Below are positions 54,246 through 63,663 of a stretch of 64,000 nucleotides of DNA, piece after piece. A program made the translations under genes and the position numbers. The notes under the pieces are model-generated. The model ran no database searches and was not told the DNA's origin. It saw only the letters and a list, made by a program, of their open reading frames with translations. How positions within the stretch are numbered: the stretch's first letter is position 1; each line of letters starts with the position of its first letter. The DNA is from Xanthobacter sp. NM-59 (GTDB taxonomy: Bacteria > Pseudomonadota > Alphaproteobacteria > Rhizobiales > Xanthobacteraceae): positions 992,001 to 1,056,000 of the forward strand of contig NZ_JACBFQ010000001.1 in the NCBI RefSeq assembly GCF_021401125.1, written 5' to 3'.

Positions 54246-54667
54246 CATGAAGCACGGCGCCAATGCGGCGCCGTGCCTGCGCGTTGCCGGGCGTTACTGC
54301 CCCCGCCCTACGACGGCTCCGACCTTTGCGCTGGCCCGCTCCCGCTGGATGCGTCGTGCCGCGCAAGGCGCGGGCGCGAGCCCTCCAGGCGCCCCCCCTT
54401 TCGATATGATGGCGTCGTGCGTCACGATCGTGTCGTGGGTCCCTGGGGGAAAACGCAAAGCGTCCGCCCTTTACCGTCGCGCGCCCCTGGCGCATCCTTC
54501 CACCGGCATGCAACCATCCCTCGCGAACGGCCGCTGGTGACGGCGGCGCCCTGGCCCGGATGGCACAATTCTGCCGAAAGGCCGGGGCCTTATGGCCGCC
54601 GGCAGGCGAGCACGCGACTCGTCGGCGGAACCGGGGCTGGCCCAGGCCCTGCGGAATGGAGGACATG

Positions 54668-56047
54668 ATGACGGCGGTGGATCAGGCATTGGAGAAGGTC
54701 GATACGGGACTCGACGCGTCCCTGGCGCGGCTGTTCGAATTCCTGAAAATCCCGTCCATCTCCACCGATCCCGCCCACAAGTCCGCCTGCGTTGCGGCGG
54801 CCGAATGGGCGGCGGCCCAGCTCGCCGATCTCGGCCTTGCGGCACAGGTGCACCAGACGGCGGGCCATCCGGTGGTGCTGGCCCGCACCGACACGGGCGC
54901 GGCGCGCCGGGTGCTGTTTTACGGCCACTACGACGTGCAGCCCGTGGACCCCCTGAACCTGTGGCAGACCCCGCCGTTCGAGCCCCGCCTGGGTGAGACG
55001 CCGGATGGGCGGCGCACCATCGTGGCGCGGGGCGCGGCCGACGATAAAGGCCAGGTGCTCACTTTCCTCGGCGCCCTGCGCGCCATCAGGGACACATCCG
55101 GCCGCCTGCCGGTGGACGTGACCGTGATGCTGGAAGGCGAGGAGGAGTGCGGCTCTCCCAGCCTGCCCGCCTTCCTGGCGGCCCACGCGGACGACCTGAA
55201 GGCGGACATCGCTTTGGTCTGCGACACCGGCATGTGGGATGCGAAGACACCCTCCATCACCACGTCCCTGCGCGGCATCCTGCACACCGAGCTCACTATT
55301 ACCGGCGCCAATCGCGACCTGCATTCGGGCCTGTTCGGGGGGGCGGCGGCCAACCCCATCCACATTCTCTCCAAGATCATCGCCGACGTGCACGACGCGA
55401 ACGGCCGCGTCACCATTCCCGGCTTCTATGACGATGTGCGCGAGCCGCCGGCGGAGGTGCGCGCGCGCTGGGAAAAGCTCGGCCTTACCGCCGAAGGCTT
55501 CCTGGGGCCGGTGGGGCTGTCCCGCGCGGTGGGCGAGCACGACCGCATGCTGATCGAGCAGATCCAGTCGCGCCCGACCTTCGAAATCAATGGCATCTAT
55601 GGCGGCTATACGGGGGAAGGCTCGAAGACCATCATCCCGTCCAAGGCCACGGCCAAGATCTCGTTCCGCCTGGTGGCGGACCAGGACCCGGCGAAGATCC
55701 GCGACGCCTTCGCGGCCTTCGTGGCGGCGCGCGTGCCGGCGGACTGCAAGGCGGAGCTGGCCAAGGCCGAGGGCTCGCGCGCTTTCATGGTGCCGCCCGA
55801 GAGCGCGGACCTCATCAAGGCGTCTGCCGCGCTGGAGGCCGAATGGGGCGTGAAACCGGTGACCATCGGCACGGGCGGGTCCATTCCCATCGTCGGCCAG
55901 TTCAAGGCCCTGCTGGGGGTGGATACCCTGCTGATCGGCTTCGGCCTCGACGACGACCGTGTGCACTCGCCGAACGAGAAGTATGATCTCACCTCGTTCC
56001 ACAAGGGCACGCGCAGCTGGGTGCGAATCCTTGAGGCCATCGCCTGA
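54668..56047 (+). CDS. M20-family dipeptidase/carboxypeptidase
   Basis: A 459-residue M20 metallopeptidase. The metal-binding LFYGHYDVQPVDPLNLW (His, Asp), ARGAADDKGQV (bridging Asp), MLEGEEECGS (catalytic and metal Glu) and CDTGMW segments match the PepV/CNDP-like branch, and a dimerisation insert follows. It cleaves dipeptides or related amides in the cytoplasm. GGAGG at 54658-54662 favours ATG 54668 over 54656 and 54665. Confidence 0.9.
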   Translation: MTAVDQALEKVDTGLDASLARLFEFLKIPSISTDPAHKSACVAAAEWAAAQLADLGLAAQVHQTAGHPVVLARTDTGAARRVLFYGHYDVQPVDPLNLWQTPPFEPRLGETPDGRRTIVARGAADDKGQVLTFLGALRAIRDTSGRLPVDVTVMLEGEEECGSPSLPAFLAAHADDLKADIALVCDTGMWDAKTPSITTSLRGILHTELTITGANRDLHSGLFGGAAANPIHILSKIIADVHDANGRVTIPGFYDDVREPPAEVRARWEKLGLTAEGFLGPVGLSRAVGEHDRMLIEQIQSRPTFEINGIYGGYTGEGSKTIIPSKATAKISFRLVADQDPAKIRDAFAAFVAARVPADCKAELAKAEGSRAFMVPPESADLIKASAALEAEWGVKPVTIGTGGSIPIVGQFKALLGVDTLLIGFGLDDDRVHSPNEKYDLTSFHKGTRSWVRILEAIA

Positions 56048-56188
56048 AAGGTCCAGGGAGAGCGATGTCGCCGCTATCCCCGAAGTTCACCCCTGTGGAA
56101 GATTTCCCTTGCCGCGGAGTCATCGTGGCAAGGGACTCGTAAGGGCTAACCCTGTTAAACGAGATCCCCAAGCCGTGGACTCGTGACC

Positions 56189-57670
56189 ATGCTCGATCTT
56201 CCGAACAAGGGGGAAATCGTCCCCACCTACCGCCAGGCGCCCCACAATCTGGAGGCGGAGCAGGCGCTGCTCGGCGCCATTCTGGTGAACAACGAGGCGT
56301 TCTACCGCGTCTCCGACTTCCTGGAGCCGCGCCACTTCTACGAACCGCTGCACGGCAAGCTGTACGAGGTGGTGAGCGCGCTCATCCGCGCCGGCAAGAT
56401 CGCGACGCCCGTCACGCTCAAGACCTTCCTGCCCGCCGAGCTGGACGTGGCCGGGCTCACCGGCCCGCAATATCTGGCGCGGCTGGCGGCCGAAGCCACC
56501 ACCATCATCAATTCCGAGGATTACGGCCGCGCCATCTATGACCTCGCGGTGCGCCGCGATCTCATCCAGATCGGCGAGGAAATCGTCAACGACGCCTTCG
56601 ACGCGGCCGTGGACGCCTCGCCTCAGGAGCAGATCGAGCAGGCGGAAAAGCGTCTCTACGAAATTGCCGAGAGCGGGCGCTATGACGGCGGCTTCCTGAA
56701 GTTCGGCGATGCCCTGCGCGAATCGGTGGACATGGCCTCCAAGGCCTTCCAGCGCGACGGGCACCTTTCCGGCATCGCCACCGCGCTCGACGACCTCGAC
56801 CAGCAGATGGGCGGGCTCCAGCCATCGGATCTCATCATCCTGGCCGGGCGACCGGCCATGGGCAAAACCTCGCTCGCCACCAACATCGCCTTCAATATCG
56901 CCGCCGCCTATCGCGGCGAGCAGAAGGCCGATGGCTCCATCGAGGCGGTGTCGGGCGGCGTGGTGGGCTTCTTCTCCCTGGAAATGTCGTCCGAGCAGCT
57001 TGCCACCCGTATTCTCGCGGAGCAGGCGGAAATCGCCTCCTACAAGATCCGGCGCGGCGACATCTCGGAATCCGAATTCTCCAAGCTCGCGGCCGCCGCC
57101 CAGACCATGCAGGCGATCCCGCTCTATATCGACGACACCGGCGGCATCTCCATCGCCCAGCTGGTGGCGCGCGCCCGGCGGCTGAAGCGCCAGCGCGGGC
57201 TCGATTTTATGGTTGTGGATTACCTGCAGCTCCTGTCCGGCTCTTCCAAGTCCTCGTCCCAGGGGCGCGTGCAGGAGATCACCGAGATCACCACCGGCCT
57301 GAAGGCCTTGGCGAAGGAACTGCAAGTGCCCATTATGGCGCTGTCGCAGCTTTCGCGTCAGGTGGAAGCGCGAGACGACAAGAGGCCCCAGCTTTCGGAC
57401 CTTCGCGAATCCGGCTCCATCGAGCAGGACGCCGACGTGGTCATGTTCGTGTTTCGTGAGGAGTATTACCTCAAGAGCAAGGAACCCAAGCCGGGCACAG
57501 AGGAGTGGTTCAAGTGGGAGATCGAGATGAAGGCGGCCGAGAACACGGCCGAAATCATCATCGGCAAGCAGCGTCACGGCCCGACGGGGACGGTGAAGGT
57601 GCATTTCGAGCCCCAATTCACCCGCTTCTCCAACCTGGCGCGGGAGGACCACCTGCCGCCCCGGAGTTGA
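56189..57670 (+). CDS. dnaB: replicative DNA helicase DnaB
   Basis: About 493 residues. The N-terminal domain (APHNLEAEQALLGAIL) and RecA-like C-terminal domain (GRPAMGKTSLATNIA Walker A, DFMVVDYLQLLSG Walker B, ALSQLSRQVEARDDKRP) are complete. It unwinds the fork ahead of DNA polymerase III. Starts at ATG 56189 or GTG 56183. Its last codons overlap the start of alr. Confidence 0.96.
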   Translation: MLDLPNKGEIVPTYRQAPHNLEAEQALLGAILVNNEAFYRVSDFLEPRHFYEPLHGKLYEVVSALIRAGKIATPVTLKTFLPAELDVAGLTGPQYLARLAAEATTIINSEDYGRAIYDLAVRRDLIQIGEEIVNDAFDAAVDASPQEQIEQAEKRLYEIAESGRYDGGFLKFGDALRESVDMASKAFQRDGHLSGIATALDDLDQQMGGLQPSDLIILAGRPAMGKTSLATNIAFNIAAAYRGEQKADGSIEAVSGGVVGFFSLEMSSEQLATRILAEQAEIASYKIRRGDISESEFSKLAAAAQTMQAIPLYIDDTGGISIAQLVARARRLKRQRGLDFMVVDYLQLLSGSSKSSSQGRVQEITEITTGLKALAKELQVPIMALSQLSRQVEARDDKRPQLSDLRESGSIEQDADVVMFVFREEYYLKSKEPKPGTEEWFKWEIEMKAAENTAEIIIGKQRHGPTGTVKVHFEPQFTRFSNLAREDHLPPRS

Positions 57671-58839
57671 CGGACGGGCAAGCCACAGGCGCCCCCGACG
57701 CCGCCGCCGACGCCGCCGCCGAGGCGTTCGCGGCCGCCGAGCCGGATGCGGGGGCGATTCTCACGGTGGACCTGTCCGCCATCGCCGACAATTGGCGTAC
57801 CCTTTCCGCCCTCGCCGCCCCCGCCGAATGCGCGGCGGTGGTGAAGGCCAATGCCTATGGCCTCGGCATCGACCGCGTCGCCCCGGCCCTCTGGCGGGCG
57901 GGCGCGCGCACCTTTTTCGTGGCGCACCTGAAGGAGGCGCAGCATCTGCGCACCCTGCTGCCCGAGGCCACCATCTATGCGCTGAACGGCCTTCTGCCCG
58001 GCACCGCTCCGGCCTTCGCCGCGGCGAATCTCCGCCCCGTCCTCGGCTCGGCACCGGAAATCGGCGAGTGGAGCGACTATTGCCGTGACCAGGGGGTGAA
58101 CCTGCCGGCGGCCATCCATGTGGATACGGGCATGCACCGGCTCGGAATTTCGCTGGAAGAGGCGGTGCGGCTGTCCGAGAGCTATCGGATGCTGGGTTTC
58201 ACGCCCAGCCTCATCATGAGCCATCTCGCCTGCGCCGACACGCCCGGCCATGTGCTCACCGCGCGCCAGCATTTGGTGTTCGCGGACGTGGCGCGACGCT
58301 TTCCACAGGTGAAAGCCTCCCTCGCCAATTCAGCCGGCACGCTGATGGGGCGGGAATTCCGCTTTGATCTCGTTCGGCCGGGCATCTTCCTCTATGGGGG
58401 CGTCGCCATTTCTGGTGTGCCGCCGCTGCGCCCCGTGGTGCGGCTCGAAGCGCGGGTGATCCAGGTGGGCACCGCCCCTGCCGGCGAAACGGTGGGCTAT
58501 GGCGCCACCCAGCGCCTCACCCGCGACAGCCGCCTGGCCACCGTGCATGTCGGTTACGCTGACGGCTTCTTCCGCGCCGCCGGCTCCACCGATGCCCGGC
58601 GCGGAGCCGAAGCCGTGCTGGCGGGCCAGCGCTGCCCGCTGGTCGGCCGCATCTCCATGGACCTCGCCACCCTCGACATCACCGACCTGCCGCCGGACAC
58701 CGTGGCGCGCGGCGACAAGGCGGTGTTCCTGGGCGAGGGTATCAGCGTGGACGAGCTGGCCGAAAAGGCGGGCACCATCGGCTATGAGGTGCTCACCGCC
58801 TTGGGCGGGCGCTATCTGCGCCACTATATCGGCGGATGA
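57667..58839 (+). CDS. alr: alanine racemase
   Basis: A 390-residue PLP-dependent racemase. The Lys-bearing AAVVKANAYGLG (~residue 60), the substrate loop HVDTGMHRLGI, the catalytic-Tyr region VHVGYADGFFR and GRISMDLATLDIT are all present. It makes D-alanine for peptidoglycan. The likely start is TTG at 57667, overlapping the dnaB stop (TTGA), so it is translationally coupled. The first ~35 residues are an Ala-rich leader that the catalytic core does not need. Confidence 0.93.
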   Translation: MTDGQATGAPDAAADAAAEAFAAAEPDAGAILTVDLSAIADNWRTLSALAAPAECAAVVKANAYGLGIDRVAPALWRAGARTFFVAHLKEAQHLRTLLPEATIYALNGLLPGTAPAFAAANLRPVLGSAPEIGEWSDYCRDQGVNLPAAIHVDTGMHRLGISLEEAVRLSESYRMLGFTPSLIMSHLACADTPGHVLTARQHLVFADVARRFPQVKASLANSAGTLMGREFRFDLVRPGIFLYGGVAISGVPPLRPVVRLEARVIQVGTAPAGETVGYGATQRLTRDSRLATVHVGYADGFFRAAGSTDARRGAEAVLAGQRCPLVGRISMDLATLDITDLPPDTVARGDKAVFLGEGISVDELAEKAGTIGYEVLTALGGRYLRHYIGG

Positions 58840-58919
58840 AAGCGGCGCCCACCGCCCCGAATGCGGTGGGCATGCTCCGGCTCATCGCGTTGATGCGCAT
58901 TGCTCAAGGGCACCGGTAT

Positions 58920-58948
58920 CCACTTCGGTCGAAAAACGCCCGAAGTGG
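58920..58948. terminator. hairpin after alr
   Basis: CCACTTCGG (58920-58928) and CCGAAGTGG (58940-58948) form a 9-bp stem with an A-rich loop. GGTATC flanks it on both sides. A second stem GCCCACCGC/GCGGTGGGC lies at 58847-58871. Neither has a T-run. Confidence 0.45.
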
Positions 58949-58958
58949 TATCCTGAAG

Positions 58959-58975
58959 CGTCACTCGCGTGTCAC
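58959..58975 (+). promoter_or_regulatory. possible Pho box upstream of the phosphate transporter
   Basis: CGTCAC (58959-58964) and TGTCAC (58970-58975) are spaced 11 bp start to start, as PhoB half-sites are. The AT-rich parts of the consensus are missing, so this is weak. Confidence 0.35.
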
Positions 58976-59042
58976 GCCCTCCTGTCAACCAACGGGCGGC
59001 CGTCCAGCAGGACGGATCTCCGATGGTTGAATGGAGACGTTC

Positions 59043-60671
59043 ATGTCGCAAGCCGCGACGCCGCATCACGCCCCAGCGGCAGGCCACCACGCCTCTGCCA
59101 GGCGCGCGTCCATGGATCGAGACCATGGGCTCCTGGAAATCTTCCTGTTCTTCGCCCTGCTGATCGGGGGCCTTGGTTTTACCGGCTTCTCCATCTGGAG
59201 GGATGTGGTGGACTCGGGCACCAGCACGCTGGCCATCCTGCCCTTCCTCCTCCTGGTGGTGGCGCTGCTCATCGCACTCGGCTTCGAGTTCGTGAATGGC
59301 TTCCACGACACCGCCAATGCGGTGGCGACGGTGATCTACACCAATTCGCTGCCGGCCCATTTCGCGGTCATCTGGTCTGGCGCCTGGAACTTCCTGGGCG
59401 TTCTGGTTTCCTCCGGCGCGGTGGCGTTCGGCATCGTGTCGCTGCTGCCGGTGGAGCTGATCCTCAATGTGGGGTCCGGCGCCGGCATGGCCATGGTGTT
59501 CGCGCTGCTCATCGCCGCCATCCTGTGGAATCTCGGCACCTGGTCGCTCGGCCTGCCGGCTTCCTCCTCCCACACCCTCATCGGCTCCATCATCGGCGTC
59601 GGCGTCGCCAACCAGCTGGTGCAGGGGCGCGATGGCACCTCGGGCGTGGACTGGGGGCAGGCCGCCAATGTGGGCTACTCACTGCTGTTCTCGCCCATCA
59701 TCGGCTTCATCGCCGCCGGCCTGCTGCTGCTGACGCTGAAGGTGACCGTGCGCAACCCCTCACTCTATCGCGCGCCGGACGGCCACAAGCCGCCGCCGTG
59801 GTGGATTCGCGGCCTGCTCGTGCTTACCTGCACCGGCGTTTCCTTCGCCCACGGTTCCAATGACGGGCAGAAGGGCATGGGCCTCATCATGCTGATCCTC
59901 ATCGGCATCGTGCCCACGGCCTACGCCCTCAACCGCGCGGTGAACGTGGAGGAAGTGGCGCAGTTCCGTGCCATCGCCCAGGCCACGGAAGCCTCGCTCC
60001 AGCAGGCCGCCGGAAATGCTCCCGCGCCGGCGAATCCGCGCGCGGTGCTCACCGCCTATGTGCGCGACCACGAGGTCGGCGCGGACGTGCTGCCGGCGCT
60101 CGCCCAGGTGACCCGCGAGATCTCGGACATGGTGGGCACCCATGAGACGCTGGCGCAGGTGCCGGCGGCCTCGGTCTCCAACATGCGCAACGACATGTAC
60201 CTCGCCTCGGAGACCATCCGGGTGATGGGCAAGACCGGGGCGCCGAAGCTGGATGCCACCGCGCGCGACAATCTCGGCGCGTTCAAGAAGCAGCTCGACC
60301 AAGCCACCAAGTTCATCCCGCTTTGGGTGAAGGTGGCGGTGGCCATCGCGCTGGGCCTGGGCACCATGGTGGGCTGGAAGCGCATCGTGGTCACGGTGGG
60401 CGAGAAGATCGGCAAGACCCACCTGACCTACGCCCAGGGCGGCGCGGCCGAGCTGGTGGCCATGGCGACCATCGGCGCGGCCGACATGTATGGCCTGCCG
60501 GTGTCCACCACCCACGTGCTGTCCTCGGGCGTGGCCGGCACCATGGCGGCCAATCACTCGGGGCTGCAGATGTCCACGGTGCGCAATCTGCTGATGGCGT
60601 GGGTGCTCACCCTGCCGGCCGCCATCGTGCTGTCGGGCGGCCTCTATCTGGTCCTGCGCCAAGTCATGTGA
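59043..60671 (+). CDS. inorganic phosphate transporter, PiT family
   Basis: A 542-residue membrane permease. EFVNGFHDTANAVATVIYT near residue 85 and SFAHGSNDGQKGMGLI in the second half are the duplicated PiT signatures. About ten to twelve membrane helices surround a central hydrophilic region of ~150 residues (EVAQFRAIAQATEASLQQAA onward), longer than in E. coli PitA. It co-transports phosphate or metal-phosphate with protons. ATG 59043 follows GGAG. Confidence 0.93.
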   Translation: MSQAATPHHAPAAGHHASARRASMDRDHGLLEIFLFFALLIGGLGFTGFSIWRDVVDSGTSTLAILPFLLLVVALLIALGFEFVNGFHDTANAVATVIYTNSLPAHFAVIWSGAWNFLGVLVSSGAVAFGIVSLLPVELILNVGSGAGMAMVFALLIAAILWNLGTWSLGLPASSSHTLIGSIIGVGVANQLVQGRDGTSGVDWGQAANVGYSLLFSPIIGFIAAGLLLLTLKVTVRNPSLYRAPDGHKPPPWWIRGLLVLTCTGVSFAHGSNDGQKGMGLIMLILIGIVPTAYALNRAVNVEEVAQFRAIAQATEASLQQAAGNAPAPANPRAVLTAYVRDHEVGADVLPALAQVTREISDMVGTHETLAQVPAASVSNMRNDMYLASETIRVMGKTGAPKLDATARDNLGAFKKQLDQATKFIPLWVKVAVAIALGLGTMVGWKRIVVTVGEKIGKTHLTYAQGGAAELVAMATIGAADMYGLPVSTTHVLSSGVAGTMAANHSGLQMSTVRNLLMAWVLTLPAAIVLSGGLYLVLRQVM

Positions 60672-60980
60672 ACAGCAAGACCACTCACGCGCCACGGCCG
60701 GGACGGACCTTCCGCCCCGGCCGTTCTGCATCCTGCAGGCGACGGAGAGCCTCCACAAGCGAGGTCGCCGCGCGACCTCAGCCGCCCCCACCCGGCAGCG
60801 ATCCGAAACCGGCGCCGGTGGTATTAATCTGATGTTAACCATGTTTGGCAAAGCTGGGCACGTGCCTGAAGCGGCCAGGGACATGGGCTTGGAGCATCGC
60901 GGAGCACACCGCGCCTCAAACCTCCCCACAGCGTTTCCGGCAGCCAGATCTCGCGCCTGCGCACCCGTTGGGAGGCCCTC
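60672..60980. other. 309-bp intergenic region with hairpin and CtrA box
   Basis: ACGGCCGGG (60694-60702) and CCCGGCCGT (60716-60724) form a stem after the phosphate transporter. The CtrA-type site is at 60824-60839. No gene is seen. Confidence 0.5.
60824..60839 (+). promoter_or_regulatory. CtrA-type box TTAA-N7-TTAAC
   Basis: TTAATCTGATGTTAAC fits the CtrA consensus exactly and is rare in this GC-rich background. It lies 142 bp upstream of the ParD-like gene. Confidence 0.6.
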
Positions 60981-61244
60981 ATGTCTGAACACCTCGATCT
61001 TTCAGCGGAACATTCCGGTCTCATCGACCGTTTCGTGGCCTCGGGCCGGTTCGAGGGCCCCCAGGCCGTTATCGGCGCCGCGCTGGCGCTCCTGGAGGGC
61101 CGCGAGCGCGAGCGCGCCGAGAAGCTCAGCGTGCTGCACGACGCCATCTCCGGTGAGATGGAGGCCACCTTCCGCGAGATCGAGCAGCTCATTTCTTCGG
61201 GCCTTGCCACCTTCCAGGCCCCGCTTCTGCGCGAGGCCTGCTGA
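60981..61244 (+). CDS. ParD-like antitoxin without a toxin partner
   Basis: An 87-residue protein with a ribbon-helix-helix-like N terminus (SEHLDLSAEHSGLIDRFVA-SGRFEGPQAVIGAALALLE), matching ParD/CC2985-family antitoxins, followed by a helical tail. A perfect GGGAGG site precedes the ATG. The 93 bp between it and radA, and the upstream region, have no room for a ParE toxin. It may be a solitary antitoxin or a repurposed DNA-binding protein under CtrA control (inference). Confidence 0.7.
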   Translation: MSEHLDLSAEHSGLIDRFVASGRFEGPQAVIGAALALLEGRERERAEKLSVLHDAISGEMEATFREIEQLISSGLATFQAPLLREAC

Positions 61245-61337
61245 AAGGCGGGCATCCCCGCCAGCGCCGCCGGCCAATGATATAAGCTCCCCCGGAGGAC
61301 ATGGCGGATTCGGCCGGCATGTCCGATCGGGATGCTC

Positions 61338-62801
61338 ATGGCCAAACGCGACCACACATTCGTCTGCCAGTCCTGCGGCACCGTCTATTCGCGCTGGCAG
61401 GGCAAGTGCGATGCCTGCGGCGCCTGGAACACCATTTCCGAAGAAGTCGCCGTCGCCGCATCGGTGCCCGCCGCCCAGCGGGCCAGCCGCAAGGGCCGGG
61501 CCTTCGCCCTGGAGAGCCTGGAGGGCGCGGGCAACCCGACGCCCCGCCTCGTCTGCGGCATTGGCGAACTGGACCGGGTGGCCGGTGGCGGCTTCGTGCC
61601 CGGCTCCATCCTCCTCATCGGCGGCGACCCGGGCATCGGCAAATCCACCCTCCTGGTCCAGGCCTCGGCGGCGCTCGCCGCGCGCGGGCTCAACGTGGTC
61701 TATGTCTCCGGCGAAGAGGCGGTGGACCAGGTGCGCATGCGCGCCCAGCGCCTCGGCCTCGCCGGCGCCAAGGTGGGCCTTGCGGCCGAAACCAACGCGG
61801 AAAACATTCTCGCCACCCTCGCGGGCGGGCCGCCCGTGCATGTGGTGGTCATCGATTCCATCCAGACCATGTGGTCCGACAGCGTCGAATCGGCGCCCGG
61901 CACGGTGACCCAGGTGCGCACCTCCGCCCAGCTCCTGGTGCGCTATGCCAAGCAGACCGGGGCCTGCGTGATCCTCGTCGGCCATGTGACCAAGGATGGG
62001 CAGATCGCCGGTCCGCGGGTGGTGGAACACATGGTGGACGCGGTGTTCTCGTTCGAAGGCGATGGTGGCCATCAGTTCCGCGTGCTGCGCGCGCAGAAGA
62101 ACCGCTTCGGCCCCACCGACGAAATCGGCGTGTTCGAGATGACCGGCGGCGGGCTGAAGGAGGTGGCCAACCCCTCCGAGCTGTTCCTGTCCAACCGCGA
62201 TCTGGGCGCGCCCGGCACCGCCGTGTTCGCCGGCATGGAAGGCACCCGGCCGGTGCTGGTGGAAATCCAGGCGCTGGTCGCCCCCTCCTCCCTGGGCACG
62301 CCGCGCCGAGCCGTGGTGGGCTGGGACCCCAATCGCCTGTCCATGGTGCTGGCGGTGCTGGACGCGCGCTGCGGCGTGCGGCTCGGCGGACATGACGTTT
62401 ATTTGAACGTGGCCGGCGGCTTCCGCATCAACGAGCCGGCGGCGGACCTGGCGGTGGCTGCGGCCCTGGTTTCCTCCCTCACGGGGGCCCCGCTGCCGGC
62501 GGATGCTGTGTATTTCGGGGAAGCCAGCCTCACCGGCGCCGTGCGGCAGGTGTCGCAGGCTCCGGCCCGCCTCAAGGAGGCCGCCAAGCTCGGCTTTGCC
62601 CGCGCCATCATTCCGGCCGGCGGCCTTGATGGCACAACGCCTCCGGTGGAGGTGGACGCCATCTCCTCCCTGGCCCAGCTGGTGGCCTCCATCGCCTCCC
62701 GCGCGCCCCGAAAGGCAGCCATGCGCCCCGCTCAAGGCACGGCGGGCGCCCGTTCCCGCGCGGCGGTAGCCGCCGCCGGCGACCCTGAGGACGAAGACTG
62801 A
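61338..62801 (+). CDS. radA: DNA repair protein RadA
   Basis: A 487-residue RadA/Sms. The N-terminal C4 zinc finger (CQSCGTVYSRWQGKCDACG), Walker A GGDPGIGKSTL, the RadA-specific KNRFGPTDEIGVF motif and the C-terminal Lon-like domain (GGFRINEPAADLAVAAALVSS) are present. It is a DnaB-like helicase that processes recombination intermediates. ATG 61338 gives the usual MAKRDHTFVCQSCG start; ATG 61332 is an alternative. Confidence 0.96.
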   Translation: MAKRDHTFVCQSCGTVYSRWQGKCDACGAWNTISEEVAVAASVPAAQRASRKGRAFALESLEGAGNPTPRLVCGIGELDRVAGGGFVPGSILLIGGDPGIGKSTLLVQASAALAARGLNVVYVSGEEAVDQVRMRAQRLGLAGAKVGLAAETNAENILATLAGGPPVHVVVIDSIQTMWSDSVESAPGTVTQVRTSAQLLVRYAKQTGACVILVGHVTKDGQIAGPRVVEHMVDAVFSFEGDGGHQFRVLRAQKNRFGPTDEIGVFEMTGGGLKEVANPSELFLSNRDLGAPGTAVFAGMEGTRPVLVEIQALVAPSSLGTPRRAVVGWDPNRLSMVLAVLDARCGVRLGGHDVYLNVAGGFRINEPAADLAVAAALVSSLTGAPLPADAVYFGEASLTGAVRQVSQAPARLKEAAKLGFARAIIPAGGLDGTTPPVEVDAISSLAQLVASIASRAPRKAAMRPAQGTAGARSRAAVAAAGDPEDED

Positions 62802-62924
62802 CCCAACAGGGAGGATGACGAGCCGGGAAGCGCGGGCTATATGACCCGCGCGGCGCGCTCCGCATGGCGTGGAGCGGCAGGGTGCGCTTGTCCCGCGCGC
62901 CACCGACCACGGACCGATGCACCA

Positions 62925-63641
62925 ATGCCTGTCACCCTACTGGACATCATTGTCATTTCCGTGATGCTGATTTCGGGCATCCTCGCCATGGTGCGAGGGC
63001 TGTTGCGGGAAGTCTTCAGCATCCTGTCGTGGGCTGTCGCCGCGGGCGTCACCCTCTTTTTCTACAAGCCTGCATTGCCTTATGTGAAGCAGTACATCTC
63101 CCAGGATACGGCGGCCACGGCCGCCACGGTGGGAATACTGTTCCTGGGCACGCTGCTCATCGCTTCCATCCTCACCGCGCGCATCTCCGACGTGGTGCTC
63201 GACAGCCGAATCGGCGCGCTCGACCGCAGCCTGGGCTTCCTGTTCGGCCTGGCGCGCGGCCTACTCGTGATGGTCGTTGCCTTCCTTTTCTTCAACTGGC
63301 TGGTTCCGACGAAGAGCCAGCCGCCGTGGGTCGTGGACGCAAAATCGCGTCCCGCCTTGCAAAGTGCGGGCGATTGGCTGATGGCCCAGTTGCCGGATGA
63401 CCCTGAAAACACCATCTTGAACAAATTAAAGAAGCAGCCCGCCCCGGAAGAGGGTGATAATCCCGCAGCCCCGGCGGGGGGCCAGCGTTCCGACAACACG
63501 GGTCTCGGGGCTCAAGGCAGGGTGGCGTTCGCCGCCCAGGGAACCCAAGGAAGCCAACGGTCCCTTTCGGGCAATAACCCGCAGGTGGATCAGCAGGGTT
63601 TCAACCAGTTGCTGGAGAGCACGCGCGGTACCGGCCACTAG
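62925..63641 (+). CDS. cvpA: colicin V production family protein CvpA
   Basis: A 238-residue inner-membrane protein with four hydrophobic segments. LLDIIVISVMLISGILAMVRG and LREVFSILSWAVAAG are the family start. The C-terminal ~80 residues are a Gln/Gly/Ser-rich tail. It sits 22 bp upstream of purF, the order seen in E. coli and many proteobacteria. Its role is envelope homeostasis and is poorly defined. Confidence 0.92.
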   Translation: MPVTLLDIIVISVMLISGILAMVRGLLREVFSILSWAVAAGVTLFFYKPALPYVKQYISQDTAATAATVGILFLGTLLIASILTARISDVVLDSRIGALDRSLGFLFGLARGLLVMVVAFLFFNWLVPTKSQPPWVVDAKSRPALQSAGDWLMAQLPDDPENTILNKLKKQPAPEEGDNPAAPAGGQRSDNTGLGAQGRVAFAAQGTQGSQRSLSGNNPQVDQQGFNQLLESTRGTGH

Positions 63642-63663
63642 GGCCGCCGAGCGGAGGTGCAAA

